From a virus: 42,210 nucleotides of DNA. This document shows positions 31,572 to 39,495 of this stretch, one piece after another; position 1 is the first letter of the stretch; every line of letters begins with the position of its first letter. A program made the translations under genes and the position numbers. The notes below the pieces were generated by a model. It did no database searches and was not told the origin of the DNA. It saw only the letters and a program-made list of their open reading frames with translations. Where the stretch lies: IMG/VR virus record IMGVR_UViG_3300007352_000009, positions 1 through 42,210 of that record, one strand, 5' to 3'.

Positions 31572-31915
31572 TACGCCGTCCCCCGAGGCTTCCGAGCCGG
31601 CCATGACCGCTTCGGAGCTTCTGCAGGTCCAGCAGTCTCAGTCGCAGGAGCAGCGGCCTCTTCCACCTGAGCCGTGTCTGCCGTATCCGGCGTAGGGTAT
31701 TTGGGAGCCCCCGTCACATCTCGCAACGTCTGCTTCCGAGGCCGGCCCACTGGACGCGGAGCCTGCTCAGCAGCAGCTTCCTTCGTATTCCGAATGTCGG
31801 CATTTAGCACCGCCTGCCGATACTCATGTACCAGGTCAATTAACTTACCCGGCACATTCACCGAGTCGATCATCTGCAACGCCAATTCTTGATGCTCTTG
31901 CTTGTCAAACTGCAT
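31571..31915 (-). CDS. AT-hook-like DNA-binding candidate, 114 aa
   Basis: A helical N-terminus (QEHQELALQMIDSVNVPGKL), then PRPVGRPRK (54-62), which matches the AT-hook core GRPRK, then a disordered Ala/Pro/Glu-rich tail with a basic end (KRSWPARKPRGTA). Binding to AT-rich DNA is plausible; the role is unknown. It overlaps the upstream gene by 11 bases. Confidence 0.55.
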   Translation of the reverse strand: MQFDKQEHQELALQMIDSVNVPGKLIDLVHEYRQAVLNADIRNTKEAAAEQAPRPVGRPRKQTLRDVTGAPKYPTPDTADTAQVEEAAAPATETAGPAEAPKRSWPARKPRGTA

Positions 31916-32186
31916 ACGATTTAGCCTCCGACTTAGTAGTTACAACATGTTCAACGACAAGCCTACCAATAACCCGGCGCAGGTTATGGCTGATTACACA
32001 TCTAGTAACCTGCTCCAAAGACCCCCTAGAAGAGAAGTACGACGACACCCCATCCAAATCCGCTAAAATGTACATTACGTCTGTGCCATTTAACGGAGAT
32101 CCGGCGTTTACAACAATATAGTGCTCGTTATTTTCATCCACAAAAATCTGCCCCGGCTTCACAGTTTCCGTGTTATCACACGGCAT
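31905..32186 (-). CDS. Hypothetical beta-rich protein, 93 aa
   Basis: Residues 10-70 alternate strands (GQIFVDENNEHYIVVNAGSP, DVMYILADLDG, SSYFSSRGSLEQVTR). The ATG follows the previous gene by 3 bases with a GGAGGAAAGG site. Not recognised. Confidence 0.55.
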   Translation of the reverse strand: MPCDNTETVKPGQIFVDENNEHYIVVNAGSPLNGTDVMYILADLDGVSSYFSSRGSLEQVTRCVISHNLRRVIGRLVVEHVVTTKSEAKSYAV

Positions 32187-32189
32187 GGT

Positions 32190-32351
32190 TTACCCCTTTC
32201 CTCCAAGATGGTCCATTTCAGCCTTAATGAACATATCCGCTACTTCATTCGCTGTCGGCACAGGGCGGTTAGGATCTGCCAGTGCCGAGGCGTACTCGTT
32301 GTAAAACTGCCGCTGCGCCCGAGCCAGCGCATTCTTGTCTACTTTCTCCAT
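32190..32351 (-). CDS. Hypothetical helical protein, 53 aa
   Basis: A 53-residue frame (DKNALARAQRQFYNEYASAL, EVADMFIKAEMDHL) with AGGAGA 8 bases before the ATG, which directly follows the previous stop. Helical throughout. Function unknown. Confidence 0.55.
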   Translation of the reverse strand: MEKVDKNALARAQRQFYNEYASALADPNRPVPTANEVADMFIKAEMDHLGGKG

Positions 32352-32471
32352 CTATTTCTTCTCCTTTCCGCATAACAACGCATGGTCCTTGATTTCCTTA
32401 GCAGTGAATTGGAACACTTCAGTGCAATGATCACACTTTCGATCTTTCACAGCTTTAGCTTCTCGTCCCAT
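32352..32471 (-). CDS. Small zinc-finger protein, 39 aa
   Basis: First gene after the structured region and terminator at 32491-32823. It has a strong GAAGGAGGCGTA site. KCDHCTEVFQF with C13/C16, and a later His and Cys (KDHALLCGKE), form a possible C2HC finger. It may bind nucleic acid. Its expression probably depends on read-through of the terminator 20 bases upstream. Confidence 0.55.
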   Translation of the reverse strand: MGREAKAVKDRKCDHCTEVFQFTAKEIKDHALLCGKEKK

Positions 32472-32490
32472 TACGCCTCCTTCAAGTAAT

Positions 32491-32515
32491 AAAAAACCCT
32501 GCCACCTGAGCAGGG
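32491..32515 (-). terminator. Intrinsic terminator upstream of the 32471 gene
   Basis: On the minus strand CCCTGC and GCAGGG pair perfectly around a 7-nt loop, followed by T6. It would stop leftward transcription before the middle operon. No strong promoter is seen between it and the following start, so regulated read-through is likely. Confidence 0.85.
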
Positions 32516-32823
32516 TCTAGGTTGTTGCTGGGAGCCGCCAGCGGTCCTTGCGTCCTTCAGCTATTGGCCCCAGCTAAGCTTTTTTACCAGCACTCCTAAA
32601 ATTTAAGCCCACTTCCGGCGTCCTATAAGGGAACGCTCGCCTCGTGACAGGCACTCCGATTTGAGCAGGCTGATACGCCACGGCCACCTGCTATTTGTCG
32701 GCTCTTCCGCATCAAAGTGTCAGCGTACCCGGGGTCTGACACTGGCGTTAGTTTATAATACGGAAGCGGGCTTACTGCTTTATGCTGATATTCTCTACTC
32801 GTTTAACAGTCACTATAACAGCT
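32516..32823 (-). ncRNA. Structured intergenic RNA between polymerase and middle operon
   Basis: 308 bases without a convincing gene. On the minus strand it can form a chain of hairpins: AGTGTCAG/CTGACACT (32716-32743), AGCAGG/CCTGCT (32664-32692), GCCT/AGGC (32639-32652), a bulged stem at 32618-32636, and a long stem at 32528-32537/32566-32574, ahead of the terminator at 32491-32515. Many stems before a terminator suggest a cis-acting regulator (riboswitch-like or put-type antiterminator). It matches no family I can name. Confidence 0.5.
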
Positions 32824-35217
32824 TTATTCCCACCTATCCAGCACTGCTACCTCTGCTGTAATCGGCACTGCCATATCCACGCCAAAAGCTGCCTTGATCA
32901 GCCCATTCAAATTACCAGCTACCCGCTCAACAGCTGCAAGTGCAATTGCGTCATCCTTCGGAGCCACATCATCTATAAACGCATCGTGTCCCTCTTGCAC
33001 CATCAGCGGAAGCCCCCGATGCCACACAAGCCGCTTATACTCGTCCTGCACTGCCAGCCGGTAAATCACCAGAATCGAATGCCCGGCTGACTGCACGATA
33101 CGATTGATCGCCTCTCGCTCGATGGCCGGCGTAATTGCCTGATCAAACTCCCACCACTGGCCAAACGGATTCTCGATCTCACCAGTCGAGTGTAACTTCT
33201 GCAGCACATGCTCTTTCCAGCGGCTAACGCCGGGGTAGAGATTCTGCACCTTATGGTACAGCCTCCAATCCTCCTTCCCCGCTACTGCAAATAGCTTCTC
33301 TGGCCCAGCTCCGTACACGCCGGCAAAGTTAAACGTCTTGCCGATCTTCCGTTGCTCCGGCGTCACTTGCTCAGGCCGGATGCCAAATACACGAGCAGCA
33401 GCGTCCCTATGGATATCGACACCATCAATAAAAAGCTGACAAAGTTTCGGATCTGCACTGAGATGGGAAATGATGCGGTACTCGATGGCAGACAAGTCGC
33501 TGACAAGCAACTTACCGCCGATATAACGAGAAGTAAATAGTCCACGTAGCGGTTTCTCCACATTCTGCATGTTCGGCTGCTTACATCGCAGCCTAGTTGT
33601 CTCTGCCCCTGACACCTGGTAGTGAGCATGAATCAGTCCGTCACCGTCAGGATGCCAAATCTTGCGCCGGTACTCGTAGCAATTCGTATTCAGCTTCTTA
33701 TGCGTGCTCTTGACTTCGAGCAGCAACTTCGCAGCCGGACACTTGTCTTGGATCTCGCCCAACACCTGCTCATTTGTCGCATCAACATCAAAGCCCATCG
33801 CATGAAATAGCGCCTTCATCTGCTGAGGGCTATCGACGTTAATCCCTGCTTCCTCAAATCGAGCCACAAAGTCAGCCTGCTTCTTCGGCAACTTCGACGG
33901 ATCTTTCGACTTGATTTGCGCCGTGGCGATATGTAAGAAGTCAGCCTTGTAACGCCAAGCCAGCTCCTGCAGCTCCTTCTCTTTTACTGCTGCATACGTC
34001 TCCAGCTCTGCGATCTTGTTATCAAGTGCTGCCGGATCAACCGCAATACCGTTCAGCTCCGTGTCGCGGATTGCCGGCAGATAATCCATTGCCAGCTGAA
34101 AGCTTGATGACGGATGCTCTTCCTTCTGCTGATCCCTGAATAGGGCATAGTGATACATCAAATCCAGCGTCAAGTACGGTTCAATCAGCTCCGGCATTTG
34201 ACTGGATAAGATGCCTCGATCCCACTCCGTATGCACCTTGGCTTCATATGCTGAGGCTCCGTACATTGACTTTGCCAGCCACTTCAAGCCAACACTATGA
34301 CGACTCCGCTTCGGCTGCGTCGTATGCCACAAATACGTGTCGTGAAACGTGGCTTTTGGAAACTCGATGCCTTCAGCTCCGAGGAACACCACGTCGCCCT
34401 TGATGTTGTGGCCATAGATAACGCCAGTATATTCAGCAGCCAACTTCTTCAGCAGGGAATAGAAGCCGGGATGATCGGACGGATGTAACTCAGGAATCAA
34501 ACAGAACCACGTTCCGTCCGTCAGCCCGAGCATGGCTAGCTTGCCGCCCTCGTAAGGATAGACAAACTGCTCATCCCGATCACGAGCATCTTTAGGCACG
34601 TCGATTTCAATATCCAAACCAATGGCCGGCTGTTGAAACAGCTCGATTAAATACTGATCCATAGGCAGCCCCGGCACAATAAACTTTCGATCTGGTAACT
34701 CATACTGAAATGGGCGCAGCACCGTCTCTAGTACTACTCGTGCGTGCTCTCGCTTCTCATCAAACTGCCATTGGCTGATGCCATACGTATGCTGAACAAG
34801 GTGCTGATCCTTCATGCGGGCTTTGTACAGCAGCCCACCCTTGCCTTCCAGCTTCCGCACGCCGCCATAGAGCGAGCTAACAGCTTCCTCGCCAATCGTC
34901 ACAATCGGCAGAGTCGGGTATTGCAGTAGCAGCGGGTTGACGTACGCTTCCCGGCATTCTTTGATCACCGGCAAATCCGGCTTGTACCGATTGCGGCAAT
35001 TCGCCGCAGCTACGATCACCGGAGTAATGTCAAGCCCGTCACACACCTGCTGCAACGTGTCCAGCTCATTCTGCGTCAACGGCTGCGTCACCAACAGAAT
35101 GATGTTAGGGGCCATCTCAGGGTCATCAAACGGCTCAACAAACTGCTTCTCCTTCTGTACACCCCAAGGGCAACTTGCACAGCCGGGAATCTTCAATGGC
35201 TTCTTAGCCTTTGACAC
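32824..35217 (-). CDS. polA-like: Family A DNA polymerase with N-terminal UDG-like domain
   Basis: 797 residues. Residues 1-135 resemble an iron-sulphur uracil-DNA-glycosylase-like domain (C13, C16, C74, C88; VTIGEEAV), without the usual catalytic motifs. Residues about 175-360 form a DEDD proofreading exonuclease (D202, E204, D275, D352). The polymerase follows, with motif A SDLSAIEYR (D574), motif B RKIGKTFNFAGVYG (R623, K627, F631) and motif C HDAF (H744, D745). It probably copies the phage genome with the helicase and primase encoded upstream. GTG start at 35217, overlapping rtcB by 14 bases. Confidence 0.92.
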   Translation of the reverse strand: MSKAKKPLKIPGCASCPWGVQKEKQFVEPFDDPEMAPNIILLVTQPLTQNELDTLQQVCDGLDITPVIVAAANCRNRYKPDLPVIKECREAYVNPLLLQYPTLPIVTIGEEAVSSLYGGVRKLEGKGGLLYKARMKDQHLVQHTYGISQWQFDEKREHARVVLETVLRPFQYELPDRKFIVPGLPMDQYLIELFQQPAIGLDIEIDVPKDARDRDEQFVYPYEGGKLAMLGLTDGTWFCLIPELHPSDHPGFYSLLKKLAAEYTGVIYGHNIKGDVVFLGAEGIEFPKATFHDTYLWHTTQPKRSRHSVGLKWLAKSMYGASAYEAKVHTEWDRGILSSQMPELIEPYLTLDLMYHYALFRDQQKEEHPSSSFQLAMDYLPAIRDTELNGIAVDPAALDNKIAELETYAAVKEKELQELAWRYKADFLHIATAQIKSKDPSKLPKKQADFVARFEEAGINVDSPQQMKALFHAMGFDVDATNEQVLGEIQDKCPAAKLLLEVKSTHKKLNTNCYEYRRKIWHPDGDGLIHAHYQVSGAETTRLRCKQPNMQNVEKPLRGLFTSRYIGGKLLVSDLSAIEYRIISHLSADPKLCQLFIDGVDIHRDAAARVFGIRPEQVTPEQRKIGKTFNFAGVYGAGPEKLFAVAGKEDWRLYHKVQNLYPGVSRWKEHVLQKLHSTGEIENPFGQWWEFDQAITPAIEREAINRIVQSAGHSILVIYRLAVQDEYKRLVWHRGLPLMVQEGHDAFIDDVAPKDDAIALAAVERVAGNLNGLIKAAFGVDMAVPITAEVAVLDRWE

Positions 35218-36364
35218 ACAGCACCTGTCGCAATTGCGTGACTATTTTGACTAGATCCTCTTGCTGCTGAATAACTGATTCAATCGGTTTGTAAGCACCA
35301 GGAATCTCGTCAAGCACAGCAGCATCCTTACGGCACTCGACCCCATGGGTCTGGGCTGCCAGATCGTCGATGGTGAACGATCGCTTGGCCTGCCCACGAG
35401 ACATCTTTCGCCCGGCCCCATGCGACGCAGAGCAGAACGACTCGGGATTGCCGAGACCGCGCACAATGAACGACGAGGTACCCATTGAGCCCGGGATAAT
35501 GCCGAATTCGCCTTCTCGGGCGCTGATCGCACCCTTCCGGGTGACGAAGACTTCTTCCCCGAAATGGACTTCCTCCGAGACATAGTTGTGGTGGCACTGA
35601 ATCGGCGGATCGAAGTTAACCATCAGGCCATGAAACGCCGCGCTGACCACGGCCATAAGACGCGCCAGCATCACCGACCGGTTCAGGTACGCATACCGCT
35701 GTGCCCACAGCAGATCATGGCGGTACGCGGCCATTTCTGGCGTGCCAGCCAAGAACACGGCGAGGTCTCGATCGGGCAGGTCATGATTGTGTGCGAGCGT
35801 CTTGGCAGTCTCAATATGGATCTCGGCCAGCGTTTTGCCGATGTTGCGTGACCCCGAGTGCAGCATGATCCACACCGTGTCGTGGGTATCCAGGCATACC
35901 TCAATGAAGTGATTCCCGCCCCCGAGCGTCCCGAGCTGGCGCCGTGCCCGGCCTTCCAGATCCTGGACCTCACGCGCTAAGCACTCGAAGGTCTCAAACA
36001 GGTCCGCCCCGCTATGGACGGGATCGGGATGGTCACTGAACCCTACCGGAATGGTCGCCTCTATCTCAGCGCGCAAGGCAGAGAGGGTATCTGGAAGCTG
36101 TGCGGCCGTCAGGGAGGTCTTCACCGCCGCCATGCCGCATCCAATGTCCACGCCCACGGCTGCGGGGCTTATGGCGTTCTTCATCGCAATGACGGAGCCA
36201 ACGGTAGCACCCTTCCCGTAATGCACATCTGGCATGACTGCAACGTGGTGATACGCCCACGGCAACGCAGCGATGTTCTTCAACTGATCAAGTGCCTGTA
36301 ACTCCACTTCATACACAGGAGCCCACAGCTTAATCGGCACTACCTTTCCTTGAAGAGTATCCAT
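35204..36364 (-). CDS. rtcB: RtcB RNA ligase
   Basis: 386 residues, close to bacterial RtcB. It joins RNA 2',3'-cyclic phosphate ends (or 3'-phosphates) to 5'-OH ends using GTP and Mn2+. Visible residues: D73 and C76 in VGVDIGCGMAAV, H152 in GGGNHFIE, H169 in LHSGSRN, H259 in CHHNY, and the guanylated His (H315) in SHGAGRKMSR; all look intact. The ATG follows an AGGAGA site. A tRNA gene lies 17 bases upstream, so the phage may repair its own or host tRNAs cut by anticodon nucleases. Confidence 0.95.
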   Translation of the reverse strand: MDTLQGKVVPIKLWAPVYEVELQALDQLKNIAALPWAYHHVAVMPDVHYGKGATVGSVIAMKNAISPAAVGVDIGCGMAAVKTSLTAAQLPDTLSALRAEIEATIPVGFSDHPDPVHSGADLFETFECLAREVQDLEGRARRQLGTLGGGNHFIEVCLDTHDTVWIMLHSGSRNIGKTLAEIHIETAKTLAHNHDLPDRDLAVFLAGTPEMAAYRHDLLWAQRYAYLNRSVMLARLMAVVSAAFHGLMVNFDPPIQCHHNYVSEEVHFGEEVFVTRKGAISAREGEFGIIPGSMGTSSFIVRGLGNPESFCSASHGAGRKMSRGQAKRSFTIDDLAAQTHGVECRKDAAVLDEIPGAYKPIESVIQQQEDLVKIVTQLRQVLCVKG

Positions 36365-36381
36365 CCGTTTTTCTCCTAAAA

Positions 36382-36458
36382 TGGTCTGCGAGGCAGGATT
36401 TGAACCTGCGGCCTCCTGGTTCCAAGCCAGGTCGTCTACCAGACTGACTTACTCGCAG
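36382..36458 (-). tRNA. tRNA-Pro(UGG), CCA encoded
   Basis: A 77-nt cloverleaf: acceptor CTGCGAG/CTCGCAG (perfect), D-loop with GG, anticodon stem CCTGG/CCAGG with loop CTTGGAA (anticodon UGG), T-arm GCAGG-TTCAAAT-CCTGC, and encoded CCA. The D-stem has one weak pair. It lies between the primase stop (its 5' end abuts it) and rtcB, within one leftward transcript. Confidence 0.93.
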
Positions 36459-37223
36459 TTAACTAAGCATCTCCTGCACCTGCGCTTCGCTAAAATCCGT
36501 GGGGTCTTTCCCGTCTACGCTATAAATCTTTACCGTCTTTGCTACGGTGGACAACTGCTCCGCAATCTCCACCGAGCCGGCAAAGCCGGGCAAATCTCCG
36601 TCCAGCGCAATCACCACATCCCGGCCTGCCAATTGAGCATTGAGACTACCGTTGTAGTGCCTACCACACAAGCCCACGCTATCAGCCCATTGCGAAATGT
36701 AGGCTGCGTCTCCGATGCCTTCACAGAGTACGACCTTGCCGTACTTCTTCGGCCCCAGCGCCCAGCTGATCCAATGGTGCCGAGGGCCGGGCGGATTAAG
36801 ATAGGGGCGAGGGGCGTCACCCATTGCCCGAGCCACGAACCATTTGCACTGTTGCTGCTCGTCGTAGACGGGAAGAATCAGGTACCAACAATCACCAATG
36901 AACCGTTCAAGCTCCGGATACGTAGCAGATAACACATCAGGTAAGCACCAACCAATTCTATGCTGCAGTATCGTCGTCATCGGAACAGGCCACGGTTGCA
37001 GATTTGCCCACTCGTCATCAGCCACAAACTGTTTTGTGGGTGGCAGCCCTCGCCACTCTCCAGCCACCCGCATCGAGTGCTCTGATTCCTCTGCTTCCCA
37101 CACCGAGCCGCAACCAAAGCACTTCATCAGCTTATTACCGTCTCGGCTAAACTCTGACCAATAGCTCTCTCTACGGCAGCTACACGTCACGTTCCACCTG
37201 TCCTTCAATCTGCATGGTGTCAA
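36459..37223 (-). CDS. DNA primase with zinc finger and TOPRIM domain
   Basis: 254 residues. The N-terminus holds a zinc finger (C14, C16, C35, C38), as in T7 gp4-type primases, and the C-terminal half a TOPRIM fold: VVLCEGIGDA (E168), VVIALDGDLPG (D208, D210), GKDPTDF (239-245). It makes RNA primers and probably works with the helicase encoded by the overlapping upstream gene; in T7 the two are one protein. The start is uncertain: the ATG at 37223 lies inside the helicase gene, and a GTG at 37190 has a nearer AGGTGG site. Confidence 0.85.
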   Translation of the reverse strand: MTPCRLKDRWNVTCSCRRESYWSEFSRDGNKLMKCFGCGSVWEAEESEHSMRVAGEWRGLPPTKQFVADDEWANLQPWPVPMTTILQHRIGWCLPDVLSATYPELERFIGDCWYLILPVYDEQQQCKWFVARAMGDAPRPYLNPPGPRHHWISWALGPKKYGKVVLCEGIGDAAYISQWADSVGLCGRHYNGSLNAQLAGRDVVIALDGDLPGFAGSVEIAEQLSTVAKTVKIYSVDGKDPTDFSEAQVQEMLS

Positions 37224-38079
37224 AATTACATTCCCATGCGCTATACCGATGCTTAATCCTCCGGCCCTTCCCCTTGCCCAGCTCCAGCTGGTAGTACGTG
37301 TCGTGGTTCTCTACCAGCAACAGCATCACGTCTGCGTGAGACGATTTGCCGACTCGACTACGATACAACCGCGTCATGGCCGAGCGTCGAAAGCTACTCC
37401 GCTGCCGGCCTTGAGCATCGGGCGGATAATTCAGCTGCGTGCCGGTAATCACCGTAGTCTGGTACTTCTTCGCCAGGCCACGCAGGGCTTTTGTGGTGTA
37501 GCTCACATCCAGCCAATCGGCCTCATGCCCGCTACCAGTAATCAGGTCCAAGTAATCCACTACCACGAAGTCAGGCGGCGCTGTCTTCGCCAGCTCGCCA
37601 ATCGTGGCGTCTATCGACGCAATACTAAAGCTCTGATCCTGAACATCGGCCACGTACAAATTCTCCGGCCGCTGATCCAGCGTCGAAGCCTTCTCATAGA
37701 TTTCCAGTACGTCACCTACCAGATCCTCGCCATTGAAATGCAGGATGGTGGCTCCCTGATTCAGGTAACAGCTCGCCGTGAAGACCATGAAGTGTGTCTT
37801 CCCCTGGTGAGGCACTCCGCCGATGATCATTAGCTCTTCTTGGCGCAGACCACCACCAAGAATTTCGTCGTACCAGTCTAGGCCGGTACTGAGGAACGGC
37901 TTTTTAAGACCTTCAGGAGGGAGTTCATTAACGCGATATATAGGAATAGCCGCGTGAGTACTGTCTTCCCCGATTGCCTGCTCAAGCGTAGCGATTGCAC
38001 GGCGTACGTCGGCCTCTGATCCGCTCGTCCAAGCTTGCTGTATGTGTTTAGCTCCGTCACTCAGTTTCCCTTTGTCCAC
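37180..38079 (-). CDS. DnaB/RecA-type replicative helicase
   Basis: 299 residues. A RecA-fold ATPase with Walker A GVPHQGKT (88-95), Glu118 in NGEDL, Walker B FVVVDYLDLI (D175), and a Gln/Asn motif at 215-217 (TQLNY). It lacks the N-terminal domain of DnaB, as in T7 gp4-like helicase halves. It unwinds DNA ahead of the polymerase; the primase follows with a 44-base overlap. GTG start at 38079 with a weak site. Confidence 0.88.
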   Translation of the reverse strand: MDKGKLSDGAKHIQQAWTSGSEADVRRAIATLEQAIGEDSTHAAIPIYRVNELPPEGLKKPFLSTGLDWYDEILGGGLRQEELMIIGGVPHQGKTHFMVFTASCYLNQGATILHFNGEDLVGDVLEIYEKASTLDQRPENLYVADVQDQSFSIASIDATIGELAKTAPPDFVVVDYLDLITGSGHEADWLDVSYTTKALRGLAKKYQTTVITGTQLNYPPDAQGRQRSSFRRSAMTRLYRSRVGKSSHADVMLLLVENHDTYYQLELGKGKGRRIKHRYSAWECNFDTMQIEGQVERDV

Positions 38080-38233
38080 TCTTTTTCACTCGTTCCAGCT
38101 CATGAATCAGCCCAATGACATCATCGTTATTATAGCTTTCGTACAACCCAAATTCTGCATCAACAGACTCAAACATATGACAACTGAGCACATCCAGAAT
38201 CTTATCCATCAATTCTTGAGAGATGTTGTACAT
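38057..38233 (-). CDS. Hypothetical acidic protein, 58 aa
   Basis: A 58-residue frame (MYNISQELMDKILDVLSCHM, DAEFGLYESYNNDD). Its ATG overlaps the upstream stop (TAATG) and its end overlaps the helicase start by 23 bases. Acidic; a DNA-mimic role cannot be judged. Confidence 0.55.
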   Translation of the reverse strand: MYNISQELMDKILDVLSCHMFESVDAEFGLYESYNNDDVIGLIHELERVKKSGQRETE

Positions 38234-38613
38234 TAGACCGCTCCATCTAATCTACGCTGCAACTTTCTCACAATTGATGGTGCCGCGGTACGTATTGCGT
38301 GCTCCTGCGCCCAGTTTTCAACCCACCGCAAGGTAGATGTCCCTGCCGGCAGCCGGGGAGTGGCCGAATCTTGCAACAACCCTCCGTCTACCAAGTCCCG
38401 CAACCGGCGTCCAGTACTGTGTGCTTCCGCTCCTTCCTCGTACAAGGTAACTGGCAGACGCACAGAATCCAGAGTAAGTATGCCACGATTTAAGTAACAA
38501 TTAACCGCACGCCGCATTTCTCGTCGTACTTCTTCTACTTCTATAGCGGTCATCTCGCTGGGGTTAACCGCCATATCTATCCCCATGTAGTAGCGTGCTG
38601 CATCACCGTACAA
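38233..38613 (-). CDS. Hypothetical protein, 126 aa
   Basis: TTG start at 38613 with a strong GGGAGG site; ATG alternatives lie 9 codons in. Helical, with IEVEEVRREMRRAVNCYLNR, and a C-terminal basic helix (SIVRKLQRRLDG). The position before the helicase suggests a replication accessory or loader; no motif confirms it. Confidence 0.55.
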   Translation of the reverse strand: MYGDAARYYMGIDMAVNPSEMTAIEVEEVRREMRRAVNCYLNRGILTLDSVRLPVTLYEEGAEAHSTGRRLRDLVDGGLLQDSATPRLPAGTSTLRWVENWAQEHAIRTAAPSIVRKLQRRLDGAV

Positions 38614-38714
38614 AGTACCTACCTCCCATGAGCGTACTTCCTGCTCGACCGCGTGTTCCCGCCTCGCTTGCGTTGTAGTCTCTGCTTCCGGTCACATGCC
38701 GGATGTGTGACTAC

Positions 38715-39089
38715 TTATGCTTCTAATCCCAGCTTCTGCCGCTTCGCTTTCGTCCCGAACAGCTGCTTTACCCTCCGCTCGATGGCGCGATAGGTGCGCT
38801 TTGCTTTGCCATAAAAATAATAGTCTACTTCATCAAAAAAGCGCATACCAAGATGCTCTAACTGTGTTGTAGGATCAAAAATTCCACTGCAACTAGCAAT
38901 CTTAGGATCGCGCTGATAAAGCTCCTTCGGATCAACCTTCAATTTCATAGCCTGCTCACCAACAGCGCAGGTGTCCCAATTTCTTGCCCTTTCGTAGATC
39001 TCTTCTTGGGCATTCTTATCCCCAGCTTGCGCCAGGTCCAGCAATGCCATACACTTCAATTTTGACGCTTGCTTCTTCGTAATCGCCAT
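38715..39089 (-). CDS. Hypothetical helical protein, 124 aa
   Basis: The ATG at 39089 has an AAGGAGGG site; the frame is open to 39116. N-terminal basic helix (AITKKQASKLKCMALLDLAQ), acidic middle, C-terminal basic helix (RAIERRVKQLFGTKAKR). Mostly helical; no family recognised. About 100 bases without a convincing gene follow. Confidence 0.55.
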   Translation of the reverse strand: MAITKKQASKLKCMALLDLAQAGDKNAQEEIYERARNWDTCAVGEQAMKLKVDPKELYQRDPKIASCSGIFDPTTQLEHLGMRFFDEVDYYFYGKAKRTYRAIERRVKQLFGTKAKRQKLGLEA

Positions 39090-39090
39090 G

Positions 39091-39363
39091 TCACGATCCC
39101 TCCTTCTCACCTTCACGCTTCACAATCACTTCAGATCCCCCGAAATCGTAGTCCGACAGGGGGATACCACCATTCCGAAACGTCGGGATTGCTGTTGCTC
39201 CCCCGACCTGCTCTGACTTCGGAGGCTTCGGGTACTCGACAAATCCGCAATTGACACACTTCCAATGCCCGTCCAACCGTTCCCCAGCGCCTTCTGTTGC
39301 AAACTCATAGATAACGTCCGACACCCACCCGTAGGCACTGCCACCGCACTTGGGACACTGCAC
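39091..39363 (-). CDS. Zinc-ribbon protein, 90 aa
   Basis: First gene behind the operator-bearing promoter at 39388-39417. Two CxxC pairs (C3/C6, C36/C39) form a zinc ribbon; the tail is disordered and charged (VIVKREGEKEGS). GTG start, site AAAGGAAA. It may be a regulator or nucleic-acid-binding protein that starts the replication transcript. Confidence 0.65.
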   Translation of the reverse strand: MQCPKCGGSAYGWVSDVIYEFATEGAGERLDGHWKCVNCGFVEYPKPPKSEQVGGATAIPTFRNGGIPLSDYDFGGSEVIVKREGEKEGS

Positions 39364-39387
39364 GCTGTTTCCTTTCGCTGTGACAGT

Positions 39388-39417
39388 ACTATATCACATC
39401 CCTGACAGCACTGTCAA
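39388..39417 (-). promoter_or_regulatory. Leftward promoter of the replication operon
   Basis: On the minus strand TTGACA (39412-39417), 18-bp spacer, TATAGT (39388-39393). The start of transcription would lie near 39381, giving a leader of about 18 nt. It drives primase, helicase, rtcB and polymerase. The -35 overlaps the short membrane frames at 39394-39584. Confidence 0.8.
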
Positions 39418-39495
39418 GAGAAATCGTGCAACCTCCATGCCACAAACAAACCCGAATGCGGCTCCTGTTGCACAGCCGATAATAAACCAGGCCAC
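39394..39495 (-). CDS. Tiny membrane protein, 33 aa
   Basis: A GTG overlaps the stop of the preceding 29-residue frame. A hydrophobic core (WFIIGCATGAAFGFVCGM) suggests one membrane helix. The same frame stays open to 39576, giving a 60-residue alternative. Its 3' end lies in the promoter region, so the two functions overlap. Confidence 0.4.
   Translation of the reverse strand: MAWFIIGCATGAAFGFVCGMEVARFLLTVLSGM
39403..39416. promoter_or_regulatory. Putative operator, TGACAG-CA-CTGTCA
   Basis: A perfect inverted repeat of 6-bp arms with a 2-bp centre, placed over the -35 box and the start of the spacer. A further TGACAG lies at 39381-39386. The same half-site occurs at the other phage promoters, so this looks like the best copy of a common repressor site. 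Confidence 0.65.

Noticed and set aside
32524-32575. c-di-GMP (GEMM-I) riboswitch, because of GGACGCAAG on the minus strand
   Set aside because: Only this short piece resembles GEMM; the rest of the conserved core and its helices could not be placed.
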